The notes beneath the pieces were generated by a model. That model worked only from the letters and a program-made list of their open reading frames with translations, did no database searches and was not told the DNA's origin. A stretch of 64,000 bases of DNA from Micromonospora sp. WMMD980 (GTDB lineage: Bacteria > Actinomycetota > Actinomycetes > Mycobacteriales > Micromonosporaceae), in assembly GCF_029626035.1 (NCBI RefSeq), contig NZ_JARUBE010000003.1, forward strand, positions 6,076,001 to 6,140,000, given 5' to 3'. Positions within the stretch are counted from its first letter, which is position 1, and each line of letters starts with the position of its first letter. This document shows positions 1 to 8,860 of this stretch, one piece after another. A program made the translations under genes and the position numbers.

Positions 1-2
1 TC

Positions 3-689
3 TTCACCGGCTGGGTCGACGTCGACCTGACCGCCAAGGGGGAGACCGAGGCGCGGCGCGGCGGCGAGCTGCTCCGCGAGCACGGTCTGCTGCCGGACGT
101 GGTGCACACCAGCGTGATGCGCCGGGCGATCCGCACCGCCGAGCTGGCGTTGAACGCCGCCGACCGGCACTGGATCGCGGTGCGCCGCTCCTGGCGGCTC
201 AACGAGCGCCACTACGGCGCCCTCCAGGGCAAGAACAAGAAGCAGACCCTCGACGAGTACGGCGAGGAGCAGTTCATGCTCTGGCGCCGGTCGTACGACA
301 CGCCGCCGCCGCCGATCGACGACAACGACGAGTGGTCGCAGGTCGGTGACCCCCGCTACGCGCTGCTGCCGACCGAGCTGATGCCGCGCACCGAGTGCCT
401 CAAGGACGTCGTCGAGCGGATGCTGCCCTACTGGTACGACTCGATCGTGCCGGACATCCTGGCCGGGCGGACCGTGCTGGTGGCGGCGCACGGCAACTCG
501 CTGCGCGCGCTGGTCAAGCACCTCGACCAGATCTCCGACGAGGCGATCGCCAAGCTGAACATCCCGACCGGCATCCCGCTGCGCTACGACCTGGACGCCG
601 ACCTGCGCCCCCAGGTCCTGGGCGGCACCTACCTGGACCCCGAGGCCGCCAAGGCGGCCGCCGCCGCCGTCGCCAACCAGGGCCGCTGA
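3..689 (+). CDS. gpmA: 2,3-bisphosphoglycerate-dependent phosphoglycerate mutase (5' end outside window)
   Basis: Cytosolic glycolytic enzyme interconverting 3- and 2-phosphoglycerate. The frame is open from the left edge, and 228 residues are visible of about 248 usual for the family. The missing N-terminus carries the first RHG catalytic motif. Visible family blocks are [10 protein letters not shown] at the very start, [22 protein letters not shown] and, near the C-terminus, [14 protein letters not shown] with the second catalytic histidine. It is convergent with phoU, and three GGGGCCCC palindromes separate the two stop codons. Lying beside the senX3-regX3 pair matches the remembered mycobacterial order gpm1-senX3-regX3. 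Identification is secure; only the start is unseen. Confidence 0.95.
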   Translation, partial: FTGWVDVDLTAKGETEARRGGELLREHGLLPDVVHTSVMRRAIRTAELALNAADRHWIAVRRSWRLNERHYGALQGKNKKQTLDEYGEEQFMLWRRSYDTPPPPIDDNDEWSQVGDPRYALLPTELMPRTECLKDVVERMLPYWYDSIVPDILAGRTVLVAAHGNSLRALVKHLDQISDEAIAKLNIPTGIPLRYDLDADLRPQVLGGTYLDPEAAKAAAAAVANQGR

Positions 690-690
690 T

Positions 691-775
691 GTAAGGCGGG
701 GCCCCCTTTTAACGCCTCCGGTAGAGGAGGGGCCCCTTCTTAACACTCCCCTGTTAAGAAGGGGCCCCTCCTTAC
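691..775. repeat. GGGGCCCC palindromic element, copy A (three units)
   Basis: Three imperfect palindromes of 23-24 nt, each centred on GGGGCCCC with GTAAG/GTTAAG-like and CTTAAC/CTTAC-like ends, occupy 691-713, 721-744 and 753-775. Spacers are 7-8 nt, so the units begin every 30-32 nt. The element fills the gap between the convergent gpmA and phoU stops. It could act as a bidirectional terminator. Related copies occur at 3645, 5483 and 53870. Confidence 0.85.
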
Positions 776-789
776 CCTTCCCCGTGGGG

Positions 790-1434
790 TCAGGCGGATG
801 AGGAGCCGGTGATCAGGTAGACCACGTGCTCGCCGGCGTTCACCGCGTGGTCGGCGAAGCGCTCGTAGAAGCGCCCCAGCAGGGTGGCGTCGATGGCGGT
901 CTCCACCCCGTACGGCCAGTCGTCGCCGAGCAGCACGCCGAAGAGGCTCTTGTGCAGGTCGTCCATCGCGTCGTCGTCCCGGTCCAACTCGGCGGCGACG
1001 TCGGCGTCGGGCTTGGCCAGCACCGCGCCGATCTTCTCCGCCATCCGGTCGGCGATGCCGGCCATGTCGGTGAAGACCGGCCGCAGCTCGGCCGGCACCG
1101 CCGGCGAGGGGTGCCGGCGCAGCGCCGTCTTGGCCACGTGGTCGGCCAGGTCGCCCATCCGCTCCAGGTCGGCGGCGACATGCAGGGCGGTGATCATGGC
1201 GCGCAGGTCGGAGGCGACCGGCGCCTGCCGGGCCAGCAGGTCGCATACCCGCTCCTCCACGTGCCGGTAGAGGTCGTCGATCTCGGCGTCCCGCGCGATC
1301 ACCGTCTCGGCCGCCGCGCGGTCGGCGGTGAGCAGGCCGCGGGTGGCCTGCCGCATGGCCGCGCGCACCGCCTCGGCCATGTCCACCAGCAGCTGGCTGA
1401 CAATCTGCAGGTCGGCCCGGAACTCGTCGCGCAT
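790..1434 (-). CDS. phoU: Phosphate signalling accessory protein PhoU
   Basis: Cytosolic negative regulator linking the Pst phosphate transporter to the phosphate two-component system. The protein has 214 residues, the usual PhoU length, and opens with MRDEFRADLQ, typical of actinobacterial PhoU. Two PhoU repeats follow; E/DRMGDLADHV ends the first and YERFADHAVNAGEHV ends the second. The frame stays open another 61 codons upstream, but the ATG at 1434 is preferred because it has an AGGAAG ribosome site and begins at the conserved N-terminus. It diverges from senX3-regX3, and a candidate PHO box lies between them. No pst genes are in the window. Confidence 0.93.
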   Translation of the reverse strand: MRDEFRADLQIVSQLLVDMAEAVRAAMRQATRGLLTADRAAAETVIARDAEIDDLYRHVEERVCDLLARQAPVASDLRAMITALHVAADLERMGDLADHVAKTALRRHPSPAVPAELRPVFTDMAGIADRMAEKIGAVLAKPDADVAAELDRDDDAMDDLHKSLFGVLLGDDWPYGVETAIDATLLGRFYERFADHAVNAGEHVVYLITGSSSA

Positions 1435-1525
1435 CGTCACTTCCTGGGGTCGGTGGCCGCTGCCCGAGAGGGGTACGGCGTGAGCAGGTGCGCGCCCAAC
1501 GGTAGGCCGGACGGCCGGCACCAGG

Positions 1526-1563
1526 GTGAACGCGGATGAACGACGCGGGACCCGCGGGTGAAC
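1526..1563 (-). promoter_or_regulatory. Candidate PHO box between phoU and senX3
   Basis: On the minus strand, GTTCAC/GTTCAT-like hexamers occur at 1526-1531, 1536-1541 and 1558-1563, spaced 10 and 22 nt apart. Actinobacterial PhoP/RegX3 sites are direct repeats of GTTCACC-like units about 11 nt apart. The position upstream of phoU and of the kinase-regulator pair fits autoregulation. The 10-nt spacing of the first pair is imperfect, so this remains a candidate. Confidence 0.5.
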
Positions 1564-1623
1564 ATTCCCGGAAGCGAGAGTGGTTCGTCCCTTTGTGACC
1601 GATCCCTGGGTTAACAATGACCC

Positions 1624-1629
1624 TACGAT
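1624..1629 (+). promoter_or_regulatory. -10 box for leaderless senX3
   Basis: TACGAT followed by six bases and then the GTG start at 1636, with no Shine-Dalgarno sequence. This is the usual layout of an actinobacterial leaderless transcript and supports the chosen GTG start. Confidence 0.6.
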
Positions 1630-1635
1630 CGCCGG

Positions 1636-2928
<1,293 letters not shown>

Positions 2929-2949
2929 CCACAGGAAAGGAAACACCCG

Positions 2950-3633
2950 TTGAGCCGCGTACTGGTGGTCGAGGACGAGGAGTCGTTCTCCGACGCCCTG
3001 TCCTACATGCTCCGCAAGGAGGGCTTCGAGGTCTCCGTCGCCGCGACCGGCACCTCCGCCCTCACCGAGTTCGACCGGACCGGCGCCGACATCGTGCTGC
3101 TCGACCTGATGCTGCCGGAGATGTCGGGCACCGAGGTGTGCCGCCAGCTCCGCCAGCGGTCGCACGTCCCGATCATCATGGTCACCGCCCGGGACAGCGA
3201 GATCGATAAGGTGGTCGGCCTGGAGATCGGGGCCGACGACTACGTGACGAAGCCGTACTCGCCGCGTGAGCTGGTCGCCCGGATCCGGGCCGTGCTGCGC
3301 CGGCAGACCAGCGAGGCGAACGAGACGGGCGCGCCGACCCTGGCCGCCGGCCCGGTCCGGATGGACATCGAACGGCACGTGGTGACCGTCGACGGCGCCG
3401 GGGTCCAGCTTCCGCTCAAGGAGTTCGAGCTGCTGGAGCTGTTGCTGCGCAACGCCGGCCGGGTGCTCACCCGGGGCCAGCTCATCGACCGGGTCTGGGG
3501 CGCCGACTACGTGGGCGACACCAAGACGCTCGACGTGCACGTGAAGCGGTTGCGCTCCAAGATCGAGCCGGAGCCGTCCGCGCCGCGCTACATCGTCACC
3601 GTGCGAGGTCTGGGCTACAAGTTCGAGCCGTGA
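2950..3633 (+). CDS. regX3: OmpR-family phosphate response regulator (RegX3/PhoP)
   Basis: DNA-binding partner of the upstream kinase. The protein has 227 residues: a receiver domain (1-115) with phospho-acceptor Asp52 in LLDLMLPEMSG and conserved Lys101 in TKPYSPRE, then a C-terminal winged helix (about 130-225) ending RYIVTVRGLGYKFEP, a hallmark of OmpR/PhoB regulators. The start codon is TTG at 2950, preceded by an AGGAAAGGA ribosome site at 2932-2940, so the unusual codon is well supported. It is expected to bind PHO boxes and control phosphate-starvation genes. A two-unit GGGGCCCC element follows the stop. Confidence 0.93.
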   Translation: MSRVLVVEDEESFSDALSYMLRKEGFEVSVAATGTSALTEFDRTGADIVLLDLMLPEMSGTEVCRQLRQRSHVPIIMVTARDSEIDKVVGLEIGADDYVTKPYSPRELVARIRAVLRRQTSEANETGAPTLAAGPVRMDIERHVVTVDGAGVQLPLKEFELLELLLRNAGRVLTRGQLIDRVWGADYVGDTKTLDVHVKRLRSKIEPEPSAPRYIVTVRGLGYKFEP

Positions 3634-3644
3634 CCGCCCCGCGC

Positions 3645-3697
3645 GTTAGGAGGGGCCCCTTGTTAACGCATTCTGCATAAGAGGGGCCCCCTCCTCA
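3645..3697. repeat. GGGGCCCC palindromic element, copy B (two units)
   Basis: Palindromic units at 3645-3667 and 3675-3697, 30 nt apart, separated by GCATTCT. It begins 12 nt after the regX3 stop. This is the only copy in the window not lying between two convergent genes. Confidence 0.82.
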
Positions 3698-3812
3698 CAC
3701 CGCTGCATCCGGGTGTTCCGTCACCGGGTGGGTGGGGGTGTCCGGTTCGGGGGTGGTGGGTGGCACGCTGGCGGTGGAATCGGGGCGGGGTGCGGGGCGT
3801 TGTAACCCGGTG

Positions 3813-3878
3813 AACGACCGAGGAAGGCAAGCCCCACGGCCCCGCCCCCGCGGGAATGACCGTGGCCGGCCGGTCGTT
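3813..3878 (+). ncRNA. Structured leader, possible riboswitch or regulatory hairpin
   Basis: Three nested stems can be drawn: AACGACCG (3813-3820) with CGGTCGTT (3871-3878), CCACGG (3834-3839) with CCGTGG (3860-3865), and CCCG (3841-3844) with CGGG (3851-3854). The internal loop holds AGGAAGGCAAGC. It lies 112 nt upstream of a secreted lysozyme-like gene. In actinobacteria such genes often have c-di-AMP riboswitch leaders, but the remembered conserved blocks of that class are not seen here, so no class is assigned. Confidence 0.35.
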
Positions 3879-3990
3879 GCACACACTCCCGGCGCCGCAC
3901 CGCGAGCAGCCGGAACCCCCCTGATCTTTTGAGCGCCTGACGGTGCCCACACGCCCCCCGGTGTGTTGACCCCCGAATGGAGCCCCCACC

Positions 3991-4542
3991 ATGAACACGA
4001 TCCTGCGTAAGAGCATCCTGGGTGTCGCTGGTCTGGCTTTCACCGGTGGTGTGTTCGCCGGTCCGATCGCCGCGCACGCCGACACTCCCGCCCACGCCGC
4101 CACGCCGGTCACGGCCGCCGCGAGCGCGCAGGGTGAGCAGTCGAGCATCAGCCTGAACGACGAGCAGACCGCGAACGTGAAGGCGATCGTCGCGGCGACG
4201 AAGAAGGCCGGCCTGCCCGAGCGCGCCGCGGTCGTCTCGATCGCCACCGCCCTGCAGGAGTCGAAGCTGGAGAACCTCGGCCACCTCGGCGACAAGAACG
4301 ACCACGACTCGCTGGGCCTGTTCCAGCAGCGCCCCTCCAGTGGTTGGGGCACGCCCGAGGAGATCACCGACCCCGAGCACGCCACCCTGGCGTTCCTGAA
4401 GGGCCTGAAGCAGGTCGACGGCTGGCAGGACATGCCGCTGACCGAGGCCGCCCAGACCGTGCAGGTCAGCGCGTACCCGGACGCCTACGCCCAGTGGGAG
4501 AAGCAGGCCACCGACCTGGTCGCCCAGCACTGGACCAAGTAA
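3991..4542 (+). CDS. Secreted lysozyme-like (transglycosylase-fold) protein
   Basis: A 183-residue exported protein. The signal peptide covers residues 1-30, with a basic start (MNTILRKS), a hydrophobic core and probable cleavage after AHA30. After a short linker, residues 55-183 carry a lysozyme-like block: VVSIATALQESKLENL with candidate catalytic Glu90, then DSLGLFQQRPSSGWGT and a helical tail with ECAA-poor, Ala-rich sequence. Actinomycete proteins with QESxL and GLFQQRPS blocks are usually annotated as cell-wall hydrolases or as hypothetical. The ATG has a GGAG ribosome site. A long structured leader precedes the gene and a strong hairpin follows it, so it is probably monocistronic. Enzymatic activity is inferred, not shown. 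Confidence 0.7.
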   Translation: MNTILRKSILGVAGLAFTGGVFAGPIAAHADTPAHAATPVTAAASAQGEQSSISLNDEQTANVKAIVAATKKAGLPERAAVVSIATALQESKLENLGHLGDKNDHDSLGLFQQRPSSGWGTPEEITDPEHATLAFLKGLKQVDGWQDMPLTEAAQTVQVSAYPDAYAQWEKQATDLVAQHWTK

Positions 4543-4550
4543 GACATGCG

Positions 4551-4582
4551 AAGGCCGGCACCCGTGAACGGGTGCCGGCCTT
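4551..4582. terminator. Hairpin terminator after the lysozyme-like gene
   Basis: Perfect 15-bp arms (AAGGCCGGCACCCGT at 4551-4565 and its complement at 4568-4582) with a minimal loop. It also reaches the stop of the minus-strand pseudogene at 4582, so it can serve both strands. Confidence 0.8.
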
Positions 4583-5057
4583 CAGCGTACGACCTTGACG
4601 TTGAACAGCGCCGTGCCCAGCCGGCCGTACAGGCGCAGCCAGATCGGCAGCAGCATCTCGGTGCCCCGTGCCGTGGTGATGTCGCCCAGGTCGATCACGT
4701 CGGTGTGGCCGAAGCTGGCGAGCAGTTCGGTGACCACCCCCTTGGCCTCGGCGTCGTCGCCCGACACGAAGACGCTGTGGTCGCCGTCGGCGAGCTGCCG
4801 GGGGTGGGTCATCAGATCGGCGGTGAGCGTGTTGAGCGCCTTCACCACCCGGGTACGCGGAAACGCGCGCTGGATCCGCTCGCCGAGCGAGTCGTCGTTG
4901 AGCACCGACAGGATCGGTGGGAAGCCCTGGCTGAAGTCGAGCGGGTTGGCGATGTCGAGCAGGATCTTGCCGGCCAGGTTCTCCGCGCCCGCGGCGTCGA
5001 GCGCGGGGAGGGAGCCGTCGCCGTTCGTCGCGTTCACCACCAGGTCGGCCCCGGTGG
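4582..5057 (-). pseudogene. NADPH-dependent F420-reductase-like oxidoreductase, N-terminus deleted
   Basis: Roughly 158 residues match the C-terminal part of the NAD(P)-binding oxidoreductases related to NADPH:F420 reductase: ADLVVNATNGDGSL, KILLDIANPLDF, SLGERIQRAFP, VVKALNTLTADLM, VFVSGDDAEAKG, DLGDITTARGTEML, ending FNVKVVR. The N-terminal dinucleotide-binding Rossmann half (MKIGVLGTG-type) is absent. Upstream the frame instead reads antisense into a TetR-type gene on the other strand. The boundary lies near 5045-5062, judged by where similarity stops. A product lacking the cofactor site would not work, so this is called a pseudogene left by a deletion. Confidence 0.8.
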
Positions 5058-5487
5058 CGGCAAGGACGACCTGGTCCTGGCGTACCTGGACAAGGTCGAC
5101 CAGGCGTGGTCCGGCGCGTTGCATGCCGCCGCGCGGGCCGCCGGGGACGATCCCCGCGCGCAACTCGTCGGGATGTTCGACGCGCTCACCGGCGCGTGCC
5201 GCCGAGAGGGTTACCACGGCTGCGCGTTCATCAACACCGCCGCCGAGTCGCCCGCCGGCAGCCCGGTGCACGCCCGTACGGTCGCGCACAAGAACGCGGT
5301 GCGGGCCTGGGTGACCGACCTGGCCCGGCAGGCCGGGGCGGCCGAGCCGGAGCTGCTGGCCCGCCAGCTCACCCTGCTGCTCGACGGTGGCCTGGCCGGC
5401 GGTGTGCTCGACGGCGACCCGGCGATCACCGACGCGGCCCGCAGCACCGCCCGCGCCCTGGTCGACGCGGCGCTGCCGAAGCGTTAA
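5050..5487 (+). pseudogene. TetR-family regulator, DNA-binding domain deleted
   Basis: About 140 residues resemble the ligand-binding part of a TetR/AcrR regulator: KDDLVLAYLDKVDQAW (the end of the usual F-x-x-KDDL block after the HTH), ACRREGYHGCAFINTAAE and the helical tail ending ARALVDAALPKR. The N-terminal helix-turn-helix and start codon are missing. Upstream of about 5062 the same frame runs antisense through the truncated oxidoreductase. Divergent TetR/oxidoreductase pairs are common, and a single deletion through the shared promoter would remove both N-termini. The TAA stop at 5485-5487 lies inside a GGGGCCCC palindrome unit. Confidence 0.8.
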
Positions 5488-5536
5488 GCGGGGCCCCCTC
5501 CTCTACCAAAGGCGTTAAGAAGGGGCCCTTCCTTAC
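5483..5536. repeat. GGGGCCCC palindromic element, copy C (two units)
   Basis: Units at 5483-5506 and 5514-5536 separated by CAAAGGC, lying between convergent frames. The element itself supplies the TAA stop of the TetR remnant (5485-5487) and, on the minus strand, the TAA stop of the Cys-rich gene (5533-5535). Its reverse complement aligns with copy A, including a GCCTTTG spacer against GCCTCCG. Confidence 0.83.
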
Positions 5537-6339
5537 TCGCTGGCGGGGTGGGGAGCGATCTGGCCCTGGCGTTGGCGGGCGGCGCAGAGTTCGGCCAGTT
5601 TCGCGTACGCGGGCGCGCCGATCAGCGCGGTCAGCTCCGGGCCGTAGGAGACGTACATCGGGTCGGCGCCGACGTGCGCGTCGGTGGAGGAGGTGCACCA
5701 CCAGTCCAGGTCGTGACCGCCGGCGCCCCAGCCGCGCCGGTCGAACTCGGCCAGCGTGGAGATCAGCACCTTGGTGTCGTCCGGTCGCTTGTGCCACTCC
5801 TGGTCCCGGCGGACCGGCAGCTGCCAGCAGACGTCGGGCTTGTATTCCAGCGGGTGCACCCCGTCGCGCAGCGCCTGGGCGTGCAGCGCGCAGCCGCCCC
5901 CGGCGGGGAAGTCGGCGTCGTTGAGGAACACGCACGGCGCGTCCACGTCCCGGGTGGCGGTGCGCCGGGCCGGTGTCTTGCCGTCGACCGTGTCGTTCTC
6001 GGTCCAGTTCTTGAAGCCCCGGCGGAAGTGCTGCCAGGTCTCGGGCGTGAGGCGCTTGACCGCCGCCCGGACCCGCTTCTCGTCGTCGGAGTCGGTGAAG
6101 AACGCGCCGTGTGAGCAGCACCCGTCGGCCGCCCGGCCCTTAACGATGCCGTGACAACCCGAGCCGAAGATGCACGTCCAGCGGGAGAGCAGCCAGGTCA
6201 GGTCGGCCCGGACGACGTGCTTCGGGTCGGCCGGGTCGGCGAACTCGATCCACTCCCGTGGAAAATCCAGCCCGACCTCGCGGCTGCGCGGGTCGGCCGG
6301 GTCGTCAACCAGCACGTGAAGCTCGATCTGCCCTGTCAC
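5533..6339 (-). CDS. Conserved cysteine-rich protein (probable metal-binding, DUF3109/YkgJ-like)
   Basis: A 268-residue soluble protein without signal peptide or membrane segment. The notable feature is a cysteine set: Cys56 and Cys62 in [10 protein letters not shown], Cys74-Cys75 in GCCSHGAFF, plus later cysteines in [12 protein letters not shown] and [11 protein letters not shown]. The pattern suggests a zinc or iron-sulfur site, as in YkgJ or DUF3109 proteins, but family placement is from memory. The frame extends to a GTG at 6363. The GTG at 6339 is preferred because TACGCT lies seven bases before it, giving a leaderless start. It is divergent from ppx/gppA. No reaction can be assigned. 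Confidence 0.75.
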   Translation of the reverse strand: MTGQIELHVLVDDPADPRSREVGLDFPREWIEFADPADPKHVVRADLTWLLSRWTCIFGSGCHGIVKGRAADGCCSHGAFFTDSDDEKRVRAAVKRLTPETWQHFRRGFKNWTENDTVDGKTPARRTATRDVDAPCVFLNDADFPAGGGCALHAQALRDGVHPLEYKPDVCWQLPVRRDQEWHKRPDDTKVLISTLAEFDRRGWGAGGHDLDWWCTSSTDAHVGADPMYVSYGPELTALIGAPAYAKLAELCAARQRQGQIAPHPASE

Positions 6340-6413
6340 CCGGACCAGCGTACGCGCGGTCACCCCGGCCGGCCGGCGAGCCGACGAAACGTGTTGCGCC
6401 TAGGGTGCTTGCC

Positions 6414-7358
6414 ATGCGACTGGGTGTCCTCGACGTCGGTTCCAACACGGTGCATCTGCTGGTGGTCGACGCCCACCACGGCGCGCACCCCTGGCCGGCG
6501 CACTCGGAGAAGGTGGTGCTGCGGCTGGCCGAGCAGATCGGCCCGGACGGCGCGTTGACCGACGCCGGCGCGGACGGGCTGGTCAAGGCGGTCGGCATGG
6601 CCCGGGCGGCGGCCGACGGGCTGGGCGCCGAGGACCTGTTGGCGTTCGCCACCAGCGCGGTCCGCGACGCCACCAACGCCGCCGAGGTGCTGGCCCGGGT
6701 CCGCGACGAGACAGGGGTACGCCTGGAGGTGCTCTCCGGCGCGGACGAGGCGCGGATGACGTTCCTCGCGGTGCGGCGGTGGTTCGGCTGGTCCGCGGGC
6801 CGGCTGCTGGCGCTGGACATCGGCGGCGGCTCGCTGGAGCTGGCCGCCGGCATCGACGAGCACCCGGACGTCGCGATCTCGCTGCCGCTCGGCGCGGGCC
6901 GGCTCAGCCGGGAGCGGCTGGCGGTCGACCCGGCCGGTCTGATGCCGCCGCCCGCCGAGGCCGTGGAGGACCTCCGGGAGTACGTGGACGCGCAGCTCGA
7001 CCCGGTGGTGAAGCAGTTGACCGAGGTGGGCTGGGAGCGTCCGGTGGCCACCTCGAAGACGTTCCGCACGTTGGCCCGGCTGGCCGGCGCCGCGCCGTCC
7101 GGCGCGGGTCTGTGGGCCCGGCGCAGCCTGACCCGCACCGGGCTGCGGCAGGTGCTCGGGTTCGTCCGGCACATCCCACCGGCCCACCTGCCCGAGCTGG
7201 AGGGGGTCAGCGCGCAGCGGGCGCACCAGCTCCTGGCGGGCGCGGTGGTGGCCGAGGCGGTGATGCGCCGGCTGGACGTGGACAGCCTGGACATCTGCCC
7301 CTGGGCGTTGCGCGAGGGGGTCATCCTGCGCCGGTTGGATCAGCTCGCGCCGATGTGA
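6414..7358 (+). CDS. ppx: Exopolyphosphatase/guanosine pentaphosphate phosphatase family protein
   Basis: Cytosolic ASKHA-fold phosphatase acting on polyphosphate or pppGpp. It has 314 residues, the short actinobacterial Ppx/GppA form without the extra C-terminal domain. The phosphate-binding loops are visible: [13 protein letters not shown] at the N-terminus, [24 protein letters not shown] and [12 protein letters not shown]. The ATG at 6414 sits seven bases after TAGGGT with no ribosome site, a leaderless start. The M. tuberculosis counterpart by position is Rv0496. The next gene, a sugar-phosphate isomerase-like protein, starts 75 bp downstream with its own leaderless promoter. Confidence 0.9.
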   Translation: MRLGVLDVGSNTVHLLVVDAHHGAHPWPAHSEKVVLRLAEQIGPDGALTDAGADGLVKAVGMARAAADGLGAEDLLAFATSAVRDATNAAEVLARVRDETGVRLEVLSGADEARMTFLAVRRWFGWSAGRLLALDIGGGSLELAAGIDEHPDVAISLPLGAGRLSRERLAVDPAGLMPPPAEAVEDLREYVDAQLDPVVKQLTEVGWERPVATSKTFRTLARLAGAAPSGAGLWARRSLTRTGLRQVLGFVRHIPPAHLPELEGVSAQRAHQLLAGAVVAEAVMRRLDVDSLDICPWALREGVILRRLDQLAPM

Positions 7359-7433
7359 TCCGCGCGGCCGCTCTGGGCGCTTTGCGGCTGCTCGTCCCGA
7401 TGCTTGCCGACGGGTGCGGTTACCCTGAGGGGT

Positions 7434-8240
7434 GTGACTTCCCGCGTCCCGGTGCTCCTCTCCACGTCCTCGGTCTTCCCGGAACGGACCGCGGCGGCTT
7501 TCCAGCTCGCTTCGGCGCTCGGTTACGACGGCGTCGAGGTGATGGTCTGGACCGACCCGGTGAGCCAGGACGCGGGCGCGCTGCGCGGCCTCTCCGAGCA
7601 CTACGACGTGCCGGTGCTCTCGGTGCACGCGCCCTGCCTGCTGGTCACCCAGCGGGTGTGGAGCCCCGACCCGTGGGAGCGGCTGCGGCGGGCCGCCGAG
7701 CTGGCCGAGACGCTGGAGGCGCCCACGGTGGTGGTGCACCCGCCGTTCACCTGGCAGCGTGACTACGCGCGCACGTTCGCCGACGGGCTGGACGCCATCG
7801 CCGGGCGGTTCGGCGGCCTCCGCTTCGCCGTGGAGAACATGTTCCCGGTGCGGATGGCCGGCCGGCAGTTCGTGCCCTACGTGCCGGGCTGGGACCCGAC
7901 CGACACCGGTTACGCCTCCTACACGCTCGACCTGTCGCACTGCGCGGCTTCGCACACCGACGCGCTGGCGATGGCCGACCGGATGGGCGCCGGGCTGGCG
8001 CACGTGCACCTGGGCGACGGCACCGGCGAGGGCCGCGACGAGCACCTGGTGCCCGGTCGGGGCGGTCAGCCCTGCGCGGAGCTGCTCCGGTCACTGGCCG
8101 GGCGCGGCTTCACCGGCTCGGTCGCGGTGGAGGTGACCACCCGAGGTGCGAAGAGCCGCGCGGTGCGCGAGTCGGATCTGCGCGAGTCGCTGGAGTTCGC
8201 CCGGGCGAACCTGACCGCGCCCTCACCCGTCGACGTCTGA
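7434..8240 (+). CDS. Sugar phosphate isomerase/epimerase-like TIM-barrel protein
   Basis: A 268-residue xylose-isomerase-like TIM barrel (AP_endonuc_2 superfamily). Typical strand-end residues that bind metal are visible: [10 protein letters not shown] (Glu), [10 protein letters not shown] (His), [11 protein letters not shown] (Glu), [11 protein letters not shown] (Asp/His), [11 protein letters not shown] (His), [10 protein letters not shown] and VAVEVTTRG (Glu). The substrate is unknown. The GTG at 7434 follows TACCCT by seven bases, indicating a leaderless start 30 bp inside the longest frame. Linkage to ppx matches the remembered mycobacterial Rv0498 neighbourhood. It is convergent with the CGNR gene. 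Confidence 0.85.
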   Translation: MTSRVPVLLSTSSVFPERTAAAFQLASALGYDGVEVMVWTDPVSQDAGALRGLSEHYDVPVLSVHAPCLLVTQRVWSPDPWERLRRAAELAETLEAPTVVVHPPFTWQRDYARTFADGLDAIAGRFGGLRFAVENMFPVRMAGRQFVPYVPGWDPTDTGYASYTLDLSHCAASHTDALAMADRMGAGLAHVHLGDGTGEGRDEHLVPGRGGQPCAELLRSLAGRGFTGSVAVEVTTRGAKSRAVRESDLRESLEFARANLTAPSPVDV

Positions 8241-8274
8241 CGGCGCGGCGGCGTCCGGCCGGGGTCGACGGCGG

Positions 8275-8841
8275 TCAGGTCACCGGGGCCAGCGGCTGGG
8301 CCGGGACGGCCTGCTCGCCGACCGCGGCACGCTTGCGGGCCCGGTGCGCGGCCACGTGCGAGCGGGTGGCGCAGCGCTCGGAGCAGAATCGCCGGCAGCA
8401 GTTGGACGAGGTGTCCAGGTAGACGTTGCCGCAGCGCTCGTCCGCGCAGACGCCGAACCGGGCGCTGCCGTATTCGCAGAGCCACACGGACAGGCCCCAG
8501 ACGGCGCCGGCCAGGTATTCGGCGGAGACCGACGCGCCCCGGCTGGTCACGTGCATGTGCCAGTCGGAGGAGTCGTGGCCGGAGATGCGCGGCTGCACCG
8601 GGAACGCCTCCAGCAGCGCGTTCAGCTCGGTCACCGCGTCGGCGTCCCGACCCGAGGTGCCGTACTCGAAGACGTCCCGCAGACGCTTCTGGGCCCGCCG
8701 GAAGATCGCCAGGTCCCGTTCCGCGACCTCGTCGCGCATCCAGGCGTTCTCGTCCGGGAAGAGGGCCCGCAGGCCGTCGAGGTCGTCCAGCCGGGCGTTG
8801 ACGAGCTCGACCCCGGTCCGGGCGTACGCGTCGAAGTTCAC
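8275..8841 (-). CDS. CGNR zinc-finger (ABATE domain) protein
   Basis: A 188-residue protein of the CGNR family, presumed transcription regulators with an N-terminal ABATE-like helical domain and a C-terminal zinc finger. The finger reads FGVCADERCGNVYLD (Cys132, Cys137 followed by Gly-Asn) and then RRFCSERCATR (Cys153, Cys157), with a basic tail AAHRARKRAA. The GTG at 8841 is chosen because TACCGT stands seven bases upstream, a leaderless arrangement; the longer frame reads through non-conserved Arg/Ser-rich sequence. The gene lies downstream of a minus-strand lipoprotein/ATP-grasp ligase pair but has its own promoter. Targets are unknown. Confidence 0.87.
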   Translation of the reverse strand: MNFDAYARTGVELVNARLDDLDGLRALFPDENAWMRDEVAERDLAIFRRAQKRLRDVFEYGTSGRDADAVTELNALLEAFPVQPRISGHDSSDWHMHVTSRGASVSAEYLAGAVWGLSVWLCEYGSARFGVCADERCGNVYLDTSSNCCRRFCSERCATRSHVAAHRARKRAAVGEQAVPAQPLAPVT

Positions 8842-8860
8842 GACACCAACGGTAGACGAC

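Larger units (their letters stand above)
3634..3990. other. 357-bp gap: repeat copy B and long leader of a secreted protein
   Basis: The left part holds a GGGGCCCC element. The middle (about 3700-3800) is G-rich without a convincing gene. The right part contains a three-tier hairpin at 3813-3878 and then the ribosome site of the gene starting at 3991. Short frames here show no family resemblance. Confidence 0.6.

Noticed and set aside
691..775. CRISPR array
   Set aside because: Units are about 30 nt apart but the repeats are divergent palindromes and the spacers are only 7-8 nt and shared between loci. No cas gene is nearby.
1435..1617. Upstream extension of phoU
   Set aside because: The extra 61 codons cover the promoter and PHO-box region, while ATG 1434 has a ribosome site and the conserved MRDEF start.
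3785..3990. c-di-AMP (ydaO/yuaA) riboswitch
   Set aside because: The remembered conserved blocks of that class could not be found; only a generic nested hairpin is seen.
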